Positions 7,013 through 10,000 of a stretch of DNA of 10,000 bases are shown in pieces. Source of the DNA: Penaeus vannamei (lineage: Eukaryota; Arthropoda; Malacostraca; Decapoda; Penaeidae); assembly GCF_042767895.1 (NCBI RefSeq), contig NC_091588.1, positions 9,831,913 to 9,841,912 of the forward strand, in the 5' to 3' direction. How positions within the stretch are numbered: position 1 is the stretch's first letter; each line of letters opens with the position of its first letter. A program made the position numbers and the translations under genes. Under the pieces are notes generated by a model, which searched no databases, was not told where the DNA came from, and saw only the letters and a list, made by a program, of their open reading frames with translations.

Positions 7013-10000
7013 ATGGATAGACACACAATTAAATTCATATCATGGAATATGCGTAGTATTAAACCTAGGCTGAGTGACCTAGAGTTTTATATTCGTAAAT
7101 ATAATATTGATGTGATTTGCGTGCAAGAACCTTTTGCTGCTGCTGCTAAAATGAAAATTGCACCTTCAATTAAGGGATATCATTCTTGTGTGAATACAGC
7201 CATGACTGGATTGTTGACATATGTGAAGGTAACATTGCCACATAAATTAGTTAAAAAATCCGAGAACACTGATGTTCAATTTCATCATTTAAAAATTCAG
7301 ACTGCCTCTGGGTATTTTTCACTATATAATATATATGCCAGATGGTCAAAATTTCTGGCTGTTTCTTTACCCAATTTTCACAACCAAGGCACGTTATGCA
7401 TGGGCGACCTTAATGCAAGGCACCCACACTTTGGAGACAGCCAGCGTAATAGTAATGGGGAAGAATTCAAACATTTCATTAATAGTAGATCACTAACAGT
7501 ATATGACACAGAAATAGAAACTCATTTGGGAGGTGGCAGGTTAGATTACGTATTTGGCAGAAATCTAGTTCATGGTAATGTCTGTACTTCACTGGTACGA
7601 GAATTAGTTAGTGACCACTTTGCAATCCGAACTGACTATACTGTTGACAGCAACTCAGCCCCTAAAACACCTAGGCTTAGAATAATCATCCCACCGGGCC
7701 TGGAGCATCACTTCAAGGCACGTGTCTTTGATTGGTACAACACATATGAAGTAACAACAGTTGAAAAATTCTCTCAGGATTTAATCAAAGTTGTCACTGA
7801 CTACTATAACACATGGGTCTGTTCACGAAAACTCTCGAAGAAAAAGAGCCCCCAAGCCCCCCATGCTCCGAGGTGGATCAATGACCCAATTCTAGCCAAG
7901 GAACATCAACGAGTTCAGGAGCTTGCCAATTGCTATAAAGATAACAAGACATCAGACAATCTTATTCAGTTTCTTAAAGCCAATAAAGAATTCAGAGAAC
8001 TAAAAACTGAGATTCGTAGTAAACACTGGGAACAATTTTTGCAAAGCATCAATAGTCAAACTTCCATGGCTGATGTATGGAGAAAGATTAATAGGCTGAC
8101 AGGTAAAGCTCCCACAACACCGCAGTTTCACAGCCCACAAGAACAGGCTAATATGCTACTGGAGCAGTGGGCTGAAAACTCTCAGCTGAGCTCACTTCCA
8201 CAAGGGATAAAAGACCATCTCGACAAGTCAAAAATAGATAGGAAATTCAATATAGCAGTAGCCTGTGCTGCTATTGACCCATCCGACTTTGCCGAAATAA
8301 CCGAGTGGGAACTGAGAAATGCCCTTGTGAAAGGCAAGGCAACAGCCCCTGGCGAGGATGGCATTACTTACAGTGTTCTTCGCCTCATTGCGCAGGTGCC
8401 AGGCAACCCACTCTTACACCTGTATAGACTCAGCCTATCACAAGGAATCCTCCCAAGCTCCTGGACTAAAAGTTTAATCATCCCTATACCCAAATCCAAC
8501 ACTGACAAATACAGACCAATTTCCTTGACCTCCTGTCTGTGCAAAGTACTTGAGAGAATAATTCTGAACAGACTCATGTACCGTATACATGCTAAGTTAT
8601 CCCCCAGACTGTATGGATTTCTCCCAGGACGTAGCAGTCAGCATTGTTTTGCAGAATACTTAACAAACTCAATACCAGGCATGCAAACCGTATTTCTTGA
8701 TCTTCAATCTGCCTTTGATATTGCAAACAGAGAAATGATCCTTGAGCAACTAGCTAGCTTTGGTATTCAGGGAAAACTGTTAACATGGATTCAAATGTAT
8801 CTATCCAATCGATCGGCTCAGGTTTTCTTCAGGGGTGTTAAGAGTACTCATGCAAAAGTGTTTGAACTCGGCACACCTCAGGGAGGCGTACTTAGTCCCA
8901 TGCTGTTTAACATCCTAATGCATAGATTACTAGGCGATATACCACTTGAGGACACTGACTCCATTATTTGCTATGCCGATGACATTTGCATTAAATCCTC
9001 ATCCGAGGAGAGAATGCAACAGATCCTTGATGTGCTTTCAGCAAGGGCTACAGAGTGTGGCTTGATAATATCGACTGAAAAAACCAAGGCACTTAACCCT
9101 AAAACAATCCCTCTGCCAAGGTTTCACATCAGTGACGTTGAGCTAGATCTCTGTCACCAATACAAATATCTCGGGGTGGATGTTAATGATGCAGAGTTCA
9201 TACAAAACCTGAAGAAAAGGCTGTGGGAACGTCTGAAGCCACTTAGGACACTTGTCGGCAAAGACCATGGTATTAATGTCAATATTGCTAGACTCTTTTA
9301 CCTGTCATACATACGGTCGGTCATAGATTATCATGCATTGCACCTACTATTATACAAGGAATCAGAGTTGGCTAGTTTAGAAATTGTACAAAATGAGGCC
9401 ATGAGGCTTATTCTCGGCGCCCCTAAGACAACGAGGATTGTGAATATGAGATCAGAACTTAATTTGCCGTCTGTCTATGAAAGAATATTATACATAAACA
9501 CCACATTTAGCGTCAAAGCAATAAGAGAACCCCTCTATTGTACAGAGTTCCAAAGACAACTAAAACATAGAATAGTGGAGCTAACTTTGAATGGCAACAT
9601 CGATTCAAATTCAAATCCATGGCAACAAGTAACATGTAAGCACTTGTCTCAGCTGAACATGTCCATAACTAAGACCCTACATGGACGTTCTGCTCCACCG
9701 TGGAAAATGTCGGACCTAAGTGTATTTTATACGACTGCCCCAAAAAAAGACAGTGTCCCCCCTGCTGTACTTAAGCAGTATGCTTTAGCAATTATCAATG
9801 AGCACCTTGAAACTATGCCCAATGCGTATGAATGCTACACTGATGGATCCTTGCAGTCTGGGAGTAGAGCAGGATGCGCTTTTGTCGTATATAAAAACAA
9901 TATTTTGCAGCACCAGGATTGTAGGCGGGTTCATGACTGGGCTAGCACTACGCAAACTGAGTTGGCAGGAATGCTCATAACCACCGAATTTCTATTAAGT
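7013..10000 (+). CDS. Retrotransposon ORF2: APE endonuclease, RT, RNase H (partial)
   Basis: Expected role: nick chromosomal DNA, prime reverse transcription from the nick and remove template RNA. The frame runs 996 codons without a stop to the window edge. ATG 7013 is the first start after the in-frame TGA at 6977. The APE endonuclease occupies about residues 8-205, with N12 in SWN, E39 in VQEP, Y108, D132 and N134 in GDLNA, D178 in LDYVF and S200-D201-H202. A linker follows. The RT, about 440-725, shows APGEDGI (445-451), YRPISL (500-505), FLDLQSAFD (561-569, D563), GTPQGGVLSP (620-629), YADD (654-657) and KYLGV (718-722). The helical region after the RT has QNEAMRLILGAPKTT from 793. RNase H begins with YTDGS (D944) and TELAG (E983), and its later catalytic Asp residues fall outside the window. 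Codon use is AT-rich, unlike ORF1. The family call is very secure; the clade is less so. Confidence 0.96.
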   Translation, partial: MDRHTIKFISWNMRSIKPRLSDLEFYIRKYNIDVICVQEPFAAAAKMKIAPSIKGYHSCVNTAMTGLLTYVKVTLPHKLVKKSENTDVQFHHLKIQTASGYFSLYNIYARWSKFLAVSLPNFHNQGTLCMGDLNARHPHFGDSQRNSNGEEFKHFINSRSLTVYDTEIETHLGGGRLDYVFGRNLVHGNVCTSLVRELVSDHFAIRTDYTVDSNSAPKTPRLRIIIPPGLEHHFKARVFDWYNTYEVTTVEKFSQDLIKVVTDYYNTWVCSRKLSKKKSPQAPHAPRWINDPILAKEHQRVQELANCYKDNKTSDNLIQFLKANKEFRELKTEIRSKHWEQFLQSINSQTSMADVWRKINRLTGKAPTTPQFHSPQEQANMLLEQWAENSQLSSLPQGIKDHLDKSKIDRKFNIAVACAAIDPSDFAEITEWELRNALVKGKATAPGEDGITYSVLRLIAQVPGNPLLHLYRLSLSQGILPSSWTKSLIIPIPKSNTDKYRPISLTSCLCKVLERIILNRLMYRIHAKLSPRLYGFLPGRSSQHCFAEYLTNSIPGMQTVFLDLQSAFDIANREMILEQLASFGIQGKLLTWIQMYLSNRSAQVFFRGVKSTHAKVFELGTPQGGVLSPMLFNILMHRLLGDIPLEDTDSIICYADDICIKSSSEERMQQILDVLSARATECGLIISTEKTKALNPKTIPLPRFHISDVELDLCHQYKYLGVDVNDAEFIQNLKKRLWERLKPLRTLVGKDHGINVNIARLFYLSYIRSVIDYHALHLLLYKESELASLEIVQNEAMRLILGAPKTTRIVNMRSELNLPSVYERILYINTTFSVKAIREPLYCTEFQRQLKHRIVELTLNGNIDSNSNPWQQVTCKHLSQLNMSITKTLHGRSAPPWKMSDLSVFYTTAPKKDSVPPAVLKQYALAIINEHLETMPNAYECYTDGSLQSGSRAGCAFVVYKNNILQHQDCRRVHDWASTTQTELAGMLITTEFLLS

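Larger units (their letters stand above)
4968..10000 (+). mobile_element. Non-LTR retrotransposon, probably I group, 3' end cut by window
   Basis: Two long open frames in the LINE order are seen: a CCHC zinc-knuckle ORF1, then an ORF2 with APE endonuclease, reverse transcriptase and RNase H. There are no LTRs, integrase or protease, which excludes a Gypsy or Copia type. Within LINEs, an APE endonuclease combined with an RNase H domain after the RT is characteristic of the I group; Jockey and CR1 relatives usually lack RNase H. The left boundary is inferred from the sharp change from AT-rich flank to GC-rich leader near 4965-4970 and could be off by tens of bases. The right end, tail and target-site duplication lie outside the window. 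Both frames are unbroken, so this copy looks young and possibly autonomous. Confidence 0.93.

Noticed and set aside
9798..9980. A 60-codon + frame near the right edge
   Set aside because: It overlaps the RNase H start of ORF2 in another frame; the ORF2 frame carries the YTDGS and TELAG motifs.
4968..10000. LTR retrotransposon, retrovirus-like element or prokaryotic retron
   Set aside because: There is no LTR, protease or integrase. An APE endonuclease precedes the RT and zinc-knuckle ORF1 is separate, which is LINE organisation.

Overview
This looks like nuclear DNA of an arthropod, most plausibly a decapod crustacean such as a penaeid shrimp. The left half is packed with long, impure ATT/ATC and AAT/GAT trinucleotide microsatellites plus GATA/GACA tetranucleotides, a density typical of shrimp genomes. 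The right half is a non-LTR (LINE) retrotransposon whose reading frames are uninterrupted. No prokaryotic operon, rRNA, tRNA or CRISPR array is visible. The species assignment is inference from repeat style, not from a host gene.

Positions 1-4967 are repeat-rich intergenic (or intronic) sequence. Blocks of degenerate trinucleotide repeat lie at about 62-250, 1104-1327, 1344-1822, 1955-2124 and 2526-2790. The first four read ATC/ATT (or TTC) on the + strand and the last reads AAT/GAT, so the purest ATT and AAT tracts (2021-2088 and 2657-2731) face each other as an inverted pair. A GATA/GACA block (about 3700-3870), a TA/TG block (about 4236-4290) and an 18-bp direct repeat (4396-4413 and 4741-4758) follow. 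Unique DNA between them encodes no protein I recognise. One weak candidate for a spliced small gene, with a signal-peptide-like exon ending in CAG|GTGAGT, sits at about 788-1157.

Positions from about 4968 to the right edge hold the retrotransposon on the + strand. It has a GC-rich leader of about 129 bp, then ORF1 (5097-6857, 586 aa), a nucleic-acid-binding Gag-like protein with CCHC zinc knuckles and two heptad-perfect coiled coils. After a 155-bp AT-rich spacer comes ORF2 (7013 to beyond 10000, at least 996 codons). ORF2 encodes an APE-type endonuclease, a reverse transcriptase with its YADD box, and the start of an RNase H domain. All visible catalytic residues are present and there is no stop or frameshift. 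APE endonuclease, RNase H and a CCHC ORF1 together point to the I group of LINEs; I cannot name the exact clade. The 3' end, poly(A) or repeat tail, and target-site duplication lie outside the window.

The two proteins would work together as in other LINEs. ORF1p would coat and multimerise the element RNA, while ORF2p would nick the target, prime cDNA synthesis from it and degrade template RNA. The most interesting points are the apparent integrity of the element, the unusual C-terminal coiled-coil half of ORF1, a frame-compensated tandem duplication in its proline-rich linker, three identical 10-bp GTGACGTCAC palindromes, and a duplicated ORF2 start motif that creates a five-codon upstream mini-ORF.
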